A stretch of DNA of 64,000 nt, taken from NCBI GenBank assembly GCA_039583875.1, contig CM077153.1:64736482-64800481 (forward strand). Direction: 5' to 3'. This stretch comes from Platanthera guangdongensis. Its lineage: Eukaryota; Streptophyta; Magnoliopsida; Asparagales; Orchidaceae. The translations under genes were made by a program, and so were the position numbers. This document shows, in pieces, positions 32,515 to 43,436 of the stretch; positions within the stretch are counted from its first letter, which is position 1, and every line of letters begins with the position of its first letter. The notes under the pieces were generated by a model, which was not told the DNA's origin, ran no database searches, and saw only the letters and a list, made by a program, of their open reading frames with translations.

Positions 32515-33000
32515 ACCCTTCATTTGTCCTCCATAAGACCAATCACCAAGAAGAAGAGCGAAGTTGGCAGAAACGAAAGGAGAAACCAATAACCAGCAAG
32601 CTCAAGAAAAGACAACACCGACAACAACTAGGGCAACAACCTCCTTCAACAGCAACATCAAGAACGGAGAGGAGCACAACGGCTTCAGCCACTCCAAGAC
32701 CAGCAATCGCTTGAGTCAAAGCCCCCTTCAACAGGAAATGGAGTGGAGGTCCGACAGCTTCAGCCACTCCAACTCCGACAATAACAGGAGTAGCAGCCGC
32801 AAGAAACGTTGTGGGAGAACAGACGGCTTCAGCCGATCTTGCCACAAGAAATGAAGACGAGAAACGGCGCAGAGAAACGACGGAAGGGGAATGAGGAGAA
32901 CGGTAGCGGCGAGCGGAAGATGACACGAGTGAGCCTTTAAGTCGACGTTGAGGAGCGAATATCCTCCGATACCATGTTGAAAGGGAACGAGACAATTAAC
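32515..33000 (-). mobile_element. copia W, leader, primer site and LTR start
   Basis: At 32964-32974 the minus strand reads TGGTATCGGAG, close to the initiator-tRNA-Met primer site TGGTATCAGAG used by plant copia elements. The bases beginning at 32975 (TGTTGAAAGG on the plus strand) are the inner end of the 5' LTR. The leader runs from 32963 to about 32530. The gag start codon lies at the junction with X, and gag resumes at 3630. The outer end of this LTR could not be fixed because no second copy is in the window. Confidence 0.65.
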
Positions 33001-34379
33001 GTACCTTAAGGGTTTTTTTCTTCTTGCGGTTTCATACGGGGAGACCCATTATAAGCCAATCAGCCACTCTTTGGGATATGGTAACCAACCGGTGAGTGTA
33101 GGTTAGCTTGCAACTTAACAACCTTTATTTAGTTAGATTAAAATAAACATAGAATTATCATAGTGAAGTTTGGGTTGGTTGCATTTATTTTTTAGGTACA
33201 TACAAGTTGTTTCTTTAGCAATCATTAGCTATTTCATTTTAATCATATGTGGGTATATGTTGTGCCTCAAATTAATTTATCTTTCTTATAGCTACACTGT
33301 GAAAATTAGTGTCGCATTATTTTCATAACATTTATAATTACATTGCATCGCATTGATCCCATCGACTTTAAACTATGAGTGCATCAACAATGCTAGACCA
33401 ATATTGCCCGTCATTTTCCTGACGTTGACCCATCTATTTGTCCCTATATTGTCGGCGACGCCTTCTCCCGAGCGATAACCTAGCAACCTTCTTCCTCCAC
33501 CGCTAACCCGGCTCCTTCGTCGACACAGATCACAATCAAGCTCCAGATCTCGCGCGTGTGTGCTGCTCCATCTGCTCCAGACAAGCAGTTGTTGATCCCT
33601 TCCCCGTCGAGGATCCAGTGTCAACCCCATTTCTTTCAAACTACCCGTTGATGATCCCTTCATATCTCGTTATCGTCGGCTAGATCTGCAGTTGTGGTAA
33701 ATACTACATATTATCATTTTCCTCTTTTTTGCCTTGTAAAAATCTACTCAATTTCTGTTCTACATGTTCTTCCTTTTATTTTTTGTCAAGGGTATGTCAC
33801 CAAGGTCGACCCCCTTCTGTATTTCAACCATGGTGTTCATTGTGATTACATGGGATTTTGGTAAAGTATTTCATAATCTATTGGCAATAGGTCGATTACA
33901 AGTTTTTTAAAACAGAGAATGGTCAAGGCTTTGTTGATGTGATCACGATAACCCATCCAACATCGCATGTGCCTATAGGAAGGGATGAAAAAATTCCACA
34001 TCCTTATCCAATTTGGTAATTTTTTATGCCCACGATTTCCTTAAAATAATTATATCTCACTACATAATTAGTTTTGTTACAAACATTCATCGTAACAATG
34101 ACTTTCTTAAAGGTTCATTTGTGTCTTCCTTGTTGCTAAAACTCTGGGAATCCTTATTGAATGGCTAGCCTTTTTAAGTTCTTAAATTCTCGTGTGTGAG
34201 TGTATGTGTGTGTTATTGTGTATGTTTATGTGTGTGTGTATGTGTGAGTGTTATTGTGTATGTTTATGTGTGTGTATAAAAGTGTAGGTGTGTGTATCTG
34301 TGTGTGTTATGTTGTATGTTTATATGTGTAGTTGTGTTTGTCTTTGTGTGTTTATTGATGATTGTGTGTTTTGTTTTCT
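33001..34379. other. No gene recognised
   Basis: After the inner end of the W LTR the sequence is AT-rich with short frames only. Part of it must be the remainder of the W LTR, whose outer end could not be placed. The minus-strand frame at 33373-33663 is basic and low in complexity and matches nothing I know. The microsatellite noted at 34190 lies at its right end. Confidence 0.5.
34190..34355. repeat. GT-rich microsatellite
   Basis: Runs of GTGTGT and TATGTGTGTG with interruptions extend over about 165 bp. The frame that crosses it is a by-product of the repeat. It lies just before the Harbinger relic. Confidence 0.85.
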
Positions 34380-34720
34380 AAAGATGATCAAAACAAAAGA
34401 TGGAGGGGAAACCACTATGTGGAACATTATGAATGTCATGCTCTTCTGTGATATATGCATTAAAGAGAGTTTGAGAATCAACCAATTACACATTTCAATA
34501 GAGAGGGGTGGAGTGATGTAATGAAAAATTTTGAAGAACTGACTGAAAAAATTATAATAAAGTTCCACTAAAGAATAAACGGGATCAATTGAAGGTGTGA
34601 AAATTATGGACAGAGTTGAAACACGGTGAGACCGGTTTGAGTTAGAATGCATCAAGAAATACTATGGATGCCTCAGACGAGAGGTGGGACGAAACATTGA
34701 AGGTATTTTTTTACAATGTC
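34380..34720 (+). pseudogene. PIF/Harbinger Myb/SANT-like gene relic
   Basis: In shifted pieces the plus strand gives ITHFNREGWSDVMKNFEELT, then VPLKNKRDQL and KLWTELKHGETGL, followed by NTMDASDERWDETLK. These are the ordered blocks of the Myb/SANT-like protein that plant PIF elements and related host genes encode. Stops and frameshifts are frequent. A following segment (34800-35290) with PPKLKKELNMMF and a long spacer probably belongs to the same gene's C-terminal part. Confidence 0.6.
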
Positions 34721-35589
34721 TAATTCATAATTTTCAGTTTACAATGTCTAATTTTTTTCTTTTAAAATAGATTGTACTAATGACAAAGAAATTCTTGTAT
34801 GCAGGAATCCCCCCCCCCCCAAGCTAAAGAAGGAACTGAACATGATGTTCAGTTCGGTCGTCGCTACAGGACATCATGCTTGCACCCCTCACTCCAGGAG
34901 TCTTGCCCTGGAGTCTATTAATGAAAGAGCAAAGTAAGGAGGTGAGCATGATGACATTGAGGTTAGCAGAGTTCTTCCACCTGAGACCACAACTACATCT
35001 GAAGCAAGTGAGAAAAGGAAGAAATGAAAAAGAAAGCAGTTAGTTCAGTGTTAGAAGATTTGGTCGAGTCTTCTAAGACCATAAGTCGATGTCTCCAGGA
35101 GCCGCCCAAGAATTCTTCGTTCTTTTAGCATTGGGCAAGCATTGGAAAAATTAAGCATGTACTCTGAAGTGCAGTATAATAAAGACTTCTATGACTTTAT
35201 AATCACATATTTGATGGACAAAAATCATAGAGAGACATTCATGTGTCTTCCGGAAAGCATAAACATAAAGTGACTTCATAACCGTAATACTAGTGAGGCG
35301 TAGTAGGGGATATATTTTCTTGTATTAACCGCTTTAGTTTTACACTGTGATGTATGAACAATATTGTCACCTTTTGTTATCTTTTATGTTGTTTGTTCTG
35401 ATGTGGACACTGCAACATCGCTTAATGTCTTATTTTTAATTGATGTAATGTGATATTGTTTAATATCTTATTTTTAATTATTGGTAATGTATGTTGTATG
35501 CTTTAATGTTGAGAATAATGTATTTTTGTTGTGATATTGATATTGTTTAATGTCTTATTTTTAATTATTGGTAAAACATGTTATCAGAA

Positions 35590-36000
35590 TATGTCTAGCG
35601 ATGACTCTGAGAATTCTACGGAGGAGCACAAATAGGATATTTGAAATTGTATCAAGATAGACGATATCATCAACTGAACTTTGCTCGTGGTGGTCGTCCA
35701 GCAGAAGGACGTCGAGTGATGTTCAATCATGTGCACTCATTGATTAGAAGTGTGATAGAATGATCGTTCGGTGTTTGGAAAGAGACGATCATACTGCGGG
35801 ATATGTCAAGTTATCGCTTTGACAAAGAGACAGATATTGTGATGGTCACAATGACTTTACATAATTTCATTTGTCGGCACCATTCATGTGTGGATATAGA
35901 GGTCAGTGAGTGTGAGCATGGGGGTCGAGATGATGGGGTAAGCTCACAACGGTGGCAGAAGCAGGCTCTGATACTGCAGGTGGTGCAGACGAGATAATCG
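35590..36000 (+). pseudogene. PIF/Harbinger transposase C-terminal relic
   Basis: The reading GRPAEGRRVMFNHVHSLIRS leads to a VIE with the catalytic Glu, then a stop. The open piece MSSYRFDKETDIVMVTMTLHNFICRHH is the C-terminal helix block of PIF transposases. The N-terminal half with the two Asp residues was not found. A GGCTCTGTTTGGGTGG-like end on the minus strand near 36345-36365 may be the right terminal repeat; no left end was identified. It is distinct from H1 in sequence. Confidence 0.65.
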
Positions 36001-36365
36001 CATTACGTGAAATTACAGCGGATCAGTTTTATGAATCTAGAACATAGATCGAGATCGCGAGGGTAACTGGTTGAGGGAAAACATGTCTTTTTCATTACAA
36101 ATATTACTCTTTTGTTGGGTGTCGTATTATAAAAAAAATAAATGTCTTTTTAATATATTTTTTGTGTTGGTTATTATTTTATGAAAAAAAAATCACCCCA
36201 AAATTCCGTTTTGTTGCCAAACAATTTTTTCAAACCTCTGTTTTACAAACTCCAATTTACCTAAATAGTTTTTAACAAAACTCTGTTTTCAGAAATAACA
36301 ATTTTCTCGAACTCCATTTCATATCAACAGTTTTCCATCAGCAATAGTCCACCCAAACAGAGCTT

Positions 36366-37396
36366 TAGCCTCAAAACCCGAAGCGTCCACAGCCTCAAGC
36401 TCGAGTGGTCACTCCTTAGTGATTGTTCCCTCCCGAATTTCTCCTTCAAAGCAAAGCCTGCAACATCAGGTAAAGTATCCGCATTAATAAAATGTGACCG
36501 CCACGATGGAAGCATTCGCAAAGCATTATTCCAAGCAAGATGAGAACGCAAGCAGAATAACATTTAAAGGGGAAATAGTCCAACGCGTAACCGCCCGTGC
36601 GATAAATACAGTTATAATTATAACATAAAGAAAAATCAAACAGTGTTAACAACAAAACAAATTAGTGTCCTAATCTCAGGAGGGAACCCGCTCCACGTTC
36701 AAATGAGACAAAAGGTCTTAGAGGTCGTTGAAGGCCTTGTGGGCGACCGCCAGACACCTGTTCAGTTGCGCACCAACGACATGGAGAGCTTGAACATCAT
36801 TTTGCACCCGCACTTCGTACGGGACCCTGTCTTCCACCGAGAGTGTCCTCAACCTCAACCCAGAAGCCACGTCATCACGTGAGGTACCTTGCTTCAGCAA
36901 AGGAACCACGTAGGTAAGGGCGACAATTTGTTCCTTGTTAGTCTTATTTTGTTTCTTCAAGTCTTAGATCCTTGCCTTCACAGTCCAAAGCTCCATCCAT
37001 AGCGCGTCCAGCTCCCCAAACACTCTGGTTGTCACAGTCATTGCGGTCTCTAGAATACAATCACATCAACCAGAGTAAGACTTATATTTATTTTGAAAAG
37101 GCTAATAAAAATGTATGCAAGGGCCAGTTTTATCCGCCACTAATACTTCTTCAGGAACCAGATCAATTTCAGTTAAGGTAGCAGTATCAGTAACGGAAAC
37201 GGCTTCAAGGTTCCACGCGGAGCGTCTGCATCGGTATGGGTCAATTCGCTGGATGTACACTAGCTGCGACAAATCACCCCGCCTCTGCCGATCTCGCAGC
37301 TACTTGTTGGATAAAGGTTGATCACTGGTGTTCGTTCCCACAAGGGGAGGGATGAAGACAAAATCCCATCCCACTAGTTGACGGGAAGTTGAGAAC
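36366..37396. other. No gene recognised; one coiled-coil-like frame on the minus strand
   Basis: The minus-strand frame 36718-36960 contains KKQNKTNKEQIVALTYVVPL and a charged stretch that could form a helix. Its upstream extension is interrupted by stops. It recalls helical frames of gypsy-type accessory genes, but the similarity is too weak for a call. The rest shows no motif. Confidence 0.35.
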
Positions 37397-37578
37397 TGTT
37401 GTAAAAGCTCAAAGCTTGTATGTATTGCTCAGGTAGAAAAATACAGGGAGAGAATACAAATATATAGGAAAGAGGAGAGAAGAATAAATCTTATACAAGA
37501 TGTGGGACTAAAGAAGGATGAGAGAAAAAGCAATAAAGAGGGCCCTTTAATGGGCCCTTTACATGGGCTTTTCTAATA
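37397..37578 (-). repeat. 3' LTR of Q
   Basis: A 182-bp LTR; the plus strand begins TGTTGTAAAAGC and ends GGGCTTTTCTAATA, where related elements end AACA. Adjacent bases 37579-37591 form the polypurine tract on the minus strand. Its U3 half resembles those of N (45339-45521) and R (62745-62926), placing the three in one family. Confidence 0.88.
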
Positions 37579-37581
37579 CTC

Positions 37582-40500
37582 CCCCGCAAGCTGGAGCGTA
37601 CAAGTCGTAGGCGCCAAGCTTGGATAGGCACTGGTAGAAGAGGGTACTTGGTAGAGCTTTGGTGAGGATATCTGCAACCTGTTCAGTACCCGGAACATGC
37701 TTGAGCTCGACCTTCTTCATGTGGACTTTCTCTCGGATGAAATGACAATCTACCTCAATATGCTTCGTTCTTTCGTGAAATACCGGGTTCTTAGCAATAT
37801 GTATAGCAGCTTGACTATCACATAGGAGGAGAGCTGGTGAAGATAGTCGAACACCAAGGTCGGTAAGGAGACTCTCAATCCATGTGAGTTCCGAGACCAC
37901 AGCCGTCATTGCGCGATATTCTGCTTCTGCTGAGCATTGAGCAACCACTGCTTGTTTCTTCCTCCGCCAAGTAATCAGGTGTCCTCCAAAATATGTGCAG
38001 AACCCGCTAGTAGATCGTCGATCATCGAGGGAGCCAGCGTAGTCGGCATCAGAGTATGTCACTAGTGTAGGAATGGAAGATGAGGTTTTGTACACAAGGC
38101 CTTGACCAGGAACTGTCTTGAGATATCTGAGAATGCGTTCCACAGCTTGAAGATGAGAACTTCGAGGAGAATGCATTTAGCGACTAACAAGTCCCACAGC
38201 GAAGGATATATCAGGTCTTGTTACTGTTAGGTAGATAAGTTTCTCAACTAGACGACGGTAATACTCTGGATTTTGTAGAAGAGAATCAGAATCTGAGCCC
38301 TGAGCACATAGTTTGTGATTAGCATCCATGGGAGTGTTTACCGGTTTGCAGCCAGAGTAGCCTGCATCATGAAGATCCAGGCAATATTTGCGCTGAGAGA
38401 GAACCAGACCATCTGACCTTCTTTCCACTTCCAGACCTAGGAAGTACCGAAGGGGTCCCAGATCATTAGTTTGGAAGACGGAGCTTAGATGTTGCTTAAC
38501 GGCTTGTATGCTGTCCAAGTCGTTTCCAGTAATAATGATGTCGTCGACATATACCAATAGGAGGACCGTACCCGTTGCCCGGTGGCGAGTAAACAACGAG
38601 AAGTCAGTTGAGCTTCGAGTGAAGCCAATTGTCCGGAGAGCTTTGCTGAACTTGTCGAACCATGCCTGAGGTGATTGTTTGAGACCATATAGCGATTTGA
38701 GAAGGTGACATACCCGAGGCTCCCCCGTGGTCTCAAACCCGGGAGGTTGTTGCATGTAAACTGTTTCCTGAAGGTCGTCATTCAGAAAAGCATTCTTGAA
38801 GTCTAGTTGAAATAAGGGCCATTGGCGATGGACAGCTACGGAGATGAGAATGCGGACTGTGTTGAGCTTAGCGACCGGAGAGAAAGTCTCATCATAGCCG
38901 AGACTCTGTTGCTGGGTGAAGCCACGAGCAACTAGACGAGCCTTGAGTCTGTCAATGGTCCCATCAAGAGCATGTTTGATGACAAACACCCATTTGCACC
39001 GAACGGGTTTCTGGCCGGGAGGAAGTGGCACCAGGATCCAAGTCTGGTTGGCCCAAAGAGCAGCCATCTCGTCTTCCATGGTAGCGCGCCACCCAGGATG
39101 TTGAAGAGCATCATGTACGGAAGTACGAATAGAAACCAAGGAGAGGGAAGCAGCCAATGTCCGAAGAGGTGGAGAGAGGCGGTGTAGAGAAACATAGTTA
39201 GTCAACGGATGAGCCGTAGAGGCGGGCACCGGAGCAGCAGAACACGGAGAAGCCGAGGTTGAAGCCGACTGCATAGGGGCAACGGGAGGAAGAGGGCGGC
39301 GAGTATAGACCCGAATGACGGGCGGCCGGGGAGGGTCAATAGTGGGAGGGGGCGGAGGGAGGGTTGGAGGGGAGTGGACGGGGATAACCGGCCGCGGGAG
39401 GGAGGGTGGTAGAGTGGGTGATTGTAGAAGTGGTGGGAAAGGAGGAGGGAAGAAGGGTTGATCCTCCCGGAAAGTAACATCAGCGGAGACAGAGACCTTC
39501 CGGGTGGCTGGGGAATAACAGACATAACCCTTTTGGGTACGGGAGTAGCCGACGAAAATGTGTTTGGCCGCACGGGGATCTAGTTTGTCGATAGTGGGGC
39601 CCAGGGTATGGACAAAACATGTACAGCCAAAAACCCTGGGTGTGAGAAGAAAGGCGGGTGCAGAGGGAAAAAGAAGGCTGAAGGGGGAAGCATTCTGGAG
39701 AACCGGAGAGGGGAGACGGTTGATAAGAAAACACGCAGTGAAGACCGCAAAGTTCCGGAAGATTTTGGGAATATTCATGTGAAGCATGAGGGAGCGAGCA
39801 ACATCGGGAAGGTGACGGTTCTTCCGTTCGGCGACCCCGTTTTGTTGAGGGGTGTAGGGACACGATGTCTGATGAACAATACCGAAGTCGGCGCAGAGAG
39901 TAGCAAACTCGTGGCTAGTGTACTCTCGGGCATTATCAGAGCGGAATGTTTTGATAGTAGTAGAGAATTGCGTACGAGTCTCGATTACAAAAGCCTGAAA
40001 AACCCGAAGAAGCTCAGAGAGATCATGAAGGAGATACAACCAGATGGTGCGAGCGTAATCGTCAATAAATGTTATAAAGTAACGATAACCAGAGATGCTT
40101 GGAATCTTATACGGTCCCCAAATATCAGAATGGATTAGATCAAAAGGAGCAGAGCTCCGAGTACAATGCGCGGGATAAGAAGAACGTGGCTGTTTGCCAA
40201 GAATACATGAATCACATTTAAAAGCAGGAAGGGAGACGTCAGGAAGCGCCTTCTGGAGGATAGGTAGAGGGGCGTGCCCAAGACGACAATGTCAGTTAGT
40301 AGAGGAGACAGAGGAAAGGGCGGTAGAAGAGACATCGAGGAGGTAGAGCCCGTTCTGCAGTCGACCCCTACCAATGGTAATCTACGTCTGCCGATCCTGT
40401 ATCAAAAAACCAGAAGAGGTGAAGGTGATATAACAGTTCATATCATTAGTAAGACGGTCAACAGAGAATAAATTAAAGGGTGAGGTCGGCACATAAAGAG

Positions 40501-40700
40501 CAGAACGAAGAGAGAGAGAGGGGTGGATGAAGAGATCAGCACATCCAGAGACCGGAACAAGCGCACCGTTGGCCACAGTAATAGACGGGGGATGGGGAGC
40601 ATCCGAGAACCGTGGCGGCAGCAGGGAGGTGATGTGGTGGGTGGCGCCCGAGTCCAGGATCCAACGAGAACCAGAGGAAAGACAGGCGGTACCTGTAATG
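37582..40700 (-). pseudogene. copia Q pol: protease, integrase, reverse transcriptase, RNase H
   Basis: Order on the minus strand: protease WILDSGATHHIT near 40680; GAG-pre-integrase CRLGHAPLP near 40280; integrase with FDLIHSDIWGP near 40150, FRSDNAREYTSHEF near 39940 and PQQNGVAERKNRH with the catalytic Glu near 39840. Reverse transcriptase has RCKWVFVIKHALDGTIDRLK near 38970, FKNAFLNDDLQETVYM and LLLVYVDDIIITGND near 38540. RNase H follows with YSDADYAGSLDDRRSTSGF and ends ACGGVLEKPM. Breaks: TAG near 40390, TGA near 40290, and TAA at 38179-38177 between polymerase and RNase H. Between the last two the frame is open for about 700 codons. Confidence 0.93.
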
Positions 40701-40858
40701 GAGGATGAGGCAATACCTGCAGGAGAGCTGGAGGCAACTGAAGCAGATGGAGGGTTGAGGAGCCCCTGGAGTTGTTGAAGCTAAAGGCGAAGAGCCTCAA
40801 GGTCTGTACCGGTGGGTGGAGAGCTATCAGTAACAGAAGCAGTAGGCGGGCGAGGAGG

Positions 40859-41689
40859 TTAGCCATGTTTCTTGTGACAGTCCGCTTCAGTGTGGCCATC
40901 CCGGCCGCAGTAGGTGCACTTGGGCCGACCGCGACCACCACGGCCCCGGCCGCGGGAGCCGTACGTCCACCCCGAGGAAGAGATGGTGGGGGAAGGGAGG
41001 AAGGGCATGTTGAAGAAGAGCCGGCGAGGGTGGTGCAGAAGCCTCCGGTGGAGGTGGTACTCGGAGTAACATAGAGCAAACATCGGAGAAGGAAGGGGTA
41101 GCAGGTGATGCTAGAACCTGGGCCCGGATACTGTGAAGGTGCAGCGGGACTCGAGCCATAATCATAGCAATACCGACCGCCTCCTTCTGGGCTCGTTGAA
41201 TAGCGAGATCAGTAGTAGGGGCTGGTGCTGAATCCAGACCTCCGTGAGAGTTTTATCCCGGGCCACAAAGGAGGTCATGTCCATAGCTGTGCCGAGATCC
41301 AGAGCTTGAAGAGCGGTGATGATGTCAAACAGGTGCTGAAGGCTGTCCTTGCCCGAGTACAAGGAATGGAGTTCATCCCACATTGCTTTGGCGGTCTCAT
41401 GATACATAATCATCTGGTACGGCTCACCATCCACCGAGTTCAGGATCCAGGTCTGGACGCGACCGTCATTCCGTAGCCAGTCATCAGTAGGAGGAGTTGG
41501 AGGTCCCTGGGTAAGGTGACGCGCAAGGCCCTTGGCTTGCAAGACCCGCCGGACGGAGTGAACCCAGGGGATGAAATTCGACTTGCCGGAGAGGGAAAGA
41601 GTAGTAATCCGAAGCTCATCGCGGAGTTCGGGAGGAGGAGCCACGGGGGCCGCCGGGGGGTGAGCGGTGGTGGAGTCACTAGAGGACAT
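40859..41689 (-). pseudogene. copia Q gag
   Basis: The ATG at 41689 opens MSSSDSTTAHPPAAPVAPPP, followed by LSGKSNFIPWVHSVRRVLQA and IMYHETAKAMWDELHSLYSG, the usual copia capsid blocks. Near 41215 the frame must change to continue through MIMARVPLHLHSIRAQVLAS. It changes again to reach the zinc knuckle CTYCGRDGHTEADCHKKHG (near 40865-40920), which has all four metal ligands. The open frame also extends upstream of the ATG to 42016 as low-complexity Ser/Arg/Pro sequence. Confidence 0.85.
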
Positions 41690-42616
41690 GGCGACCTGTA
41701 GGAGAGGAGGCGGGCTGAACCAGCGGACTGATGCACAGCAGAAGGCAGGCCGCAGCGAGTACAAACACGCGCGGTAAGGAGCGGGCTGGAGGAGGCCGCG
41801 ACGAGCTGGAGGATGTCGCGGAGGACAGGAACAGACCGCGGCGTACTGGAGCCGGTCAAGGAGAGCAGAGACAGGCCTCAGCGAGCAGAGACAGTCCTCG
41901 CGAACAGAGACAGGCCGCGAACAGAGAAGTCCGCAGCAGGCAGACACAGGCCGCGCGAATAGAGAGGGGAAGAGCCGGAAGATACCGCGACCAACATGCA
42001 GGTGAGAGAGGAACAACCCGCACGGTCAGGCGGACCAGAGAACGGAGGAGAAGAAACCCGCGAGGAGAGAGACTCGAGCGGATAGAGAAGAGACCGCAGC
42101 GACCAACAAGAACCCGCAGAAGAGGCAGGTCGCAGGAGGCCGGGCGGGTAGCGAGCAGAAGAGAGCATGAAGAAGCTGCAGCGAGCTAGAGCAGGAGGGG
42201 CAGGCCGCAGCGAACCGGAGGAAGCCGTAGCAAGCAAGGGAGTCCGCTGCGAGCACGAGCAGGCAACGAGAGTAGCAAGCCGCAGCGCGGGAGAACAGGC
42301 CGCGAGAGATAGAGCGGTCTGGAGGAGAGAGAGGTAAGGTGGACCCACGGAGAAGAAGAGGGAGGGAAGGCTATAAAAGACGGAGGGGAGGGGTGGAACC
42401 ACGGGAAGAGGAGTTCAAGGGAGAGGAGGAGCGGAGCGGACAGACCGGCAGGCCGCAGGAGGCCGAGCGGGTAGCGGACAGAAACAGTCCGCGCGGGTTG
42501 AGAAAGATAGGCCGCTCAATTCGAACTGGCTCTGATACCATGTTGTAAAAGCTCAAAGCTTGTATGTATTGCTCAGGTAGAAAAATACAGGGAGAGAATA
42601 CAAATATATAGGAAGA

Positions 42617-43436
42617 GGCGGAAAGCCAGAGTGTTCTGAAGTCACCAAATTGTCGAGTGTGGTGTTGAGGCGCAAGGTGGAAGCTTGAAATGACTTTAAC
42701 ATTTTCGACAACGTCAAACATATGACAACTTCATCTGTGGCACAAAGTTTTATGTGGCATAGTTGTCTGTCCATCAAGATTAATTGAAGAAATAATTAAT
42801 TCACAAGGAATTAATTAGAATTCAATTCCGGGAAGGCGTCAGGAATTAGGTTGGGAGGGGGGTCTGCACAGTTCCCTAAAGTTGCGGCTGGCACAGGAAG
42901 ATCAATCGGCGAGCTGGACGGATCGGAGTCGTCCCGGCTTGCAGAAATACACAAAGCAGTCTTTGCTGGGGTCTCTGAAACAGTCTGTGCTAGAGGAGTT
43001 TCGTGGAGGTGGACGATGAGTGGAATGGCGTGCGTCGTGGATGGAGGATCGAGAGCCTCTGATACCAAGTTGTTACGGGCTTGCTTCATTGAGGGTTGTT
43101 GGAGGCGGAGACACAAGGGGCAAGTCCTAGAATGGTGGAGGAGGAGATGAGAGAGGAAGAAACCCTAGAGGGTGGAGGAAGGAGAGAAGAACTTAGAGAG
43201 AGAGAGAGAGAGAGGAATTTTAGAGAGAGAGAGGAAACTTCATTTCTTCATTGCTTAATTTCCAACTACATGACAAGGCCTATATATAGGACCCCAGGGG
43301 GAAACCCGTAATTACATACAACACTTAAAATATTAAAACATCAGAATATTACGACGAGTTTAATAACGACGACTCTAACTAAATACATCACGACTCGATA
43401 AATATATATGAAGATAACTGACGGAAGACCGTAACA
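42617..43436 (-). mobile_element. copia K: 5' LTR and leader only
   Basis: 43071-43436 is an LTR whose ends are perfect inverted octamers, TGTTACGG and CCGTAACA. Inside it, near 43197-43230, is a GA microsatellite, and a TATATATAGG box lies near 43282. Directly inward the minus strand has TGGTATCAGAGGC (43067-43055), a tRNA-Met primer site separated by three bases. A short leader and possible first codons follow to about 42800. Gag proper and the rest are gone, and the broken end of Q's LTR abuts at 42617. No second LTR or target duplication was found. Confidence 0.75.

Larger units (their letters stand above)
37397..42616 (-). mobile_element. Ty1/copia element Q, nearly full length
   Basis: On the minus strand: a partial 5' LTR (42541-42616), primer site TGGTATCAGAGCC (42540-42528), leader, gag, protease, integrase, reverse transcriptase, RNase H, purine tract GCTTGCGGGGGAG and 3' LTR. 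The 5' LTR matches the other for about 75 bp and then stops, so the element is truncated and has no target duplication. Its polyprotein has lost few residues, with three stops in pol and frame changes in gag. It is the longest copia in the window and serves as a reference for N and R. Confidence 0.92.

Noticed and set aside
34288..34521. 77-codon frame starting in the GT microsatellite
   Set aside because: The first half is microsatellite translation; the second half is the wrong frame for the Harbinger relic.
41731..42189. Arg-rich plus-strand frame of 152 codons
   Set aside because: Shadow of the copia Q leader, whose repetitive GC-rich sequence opens all frames.
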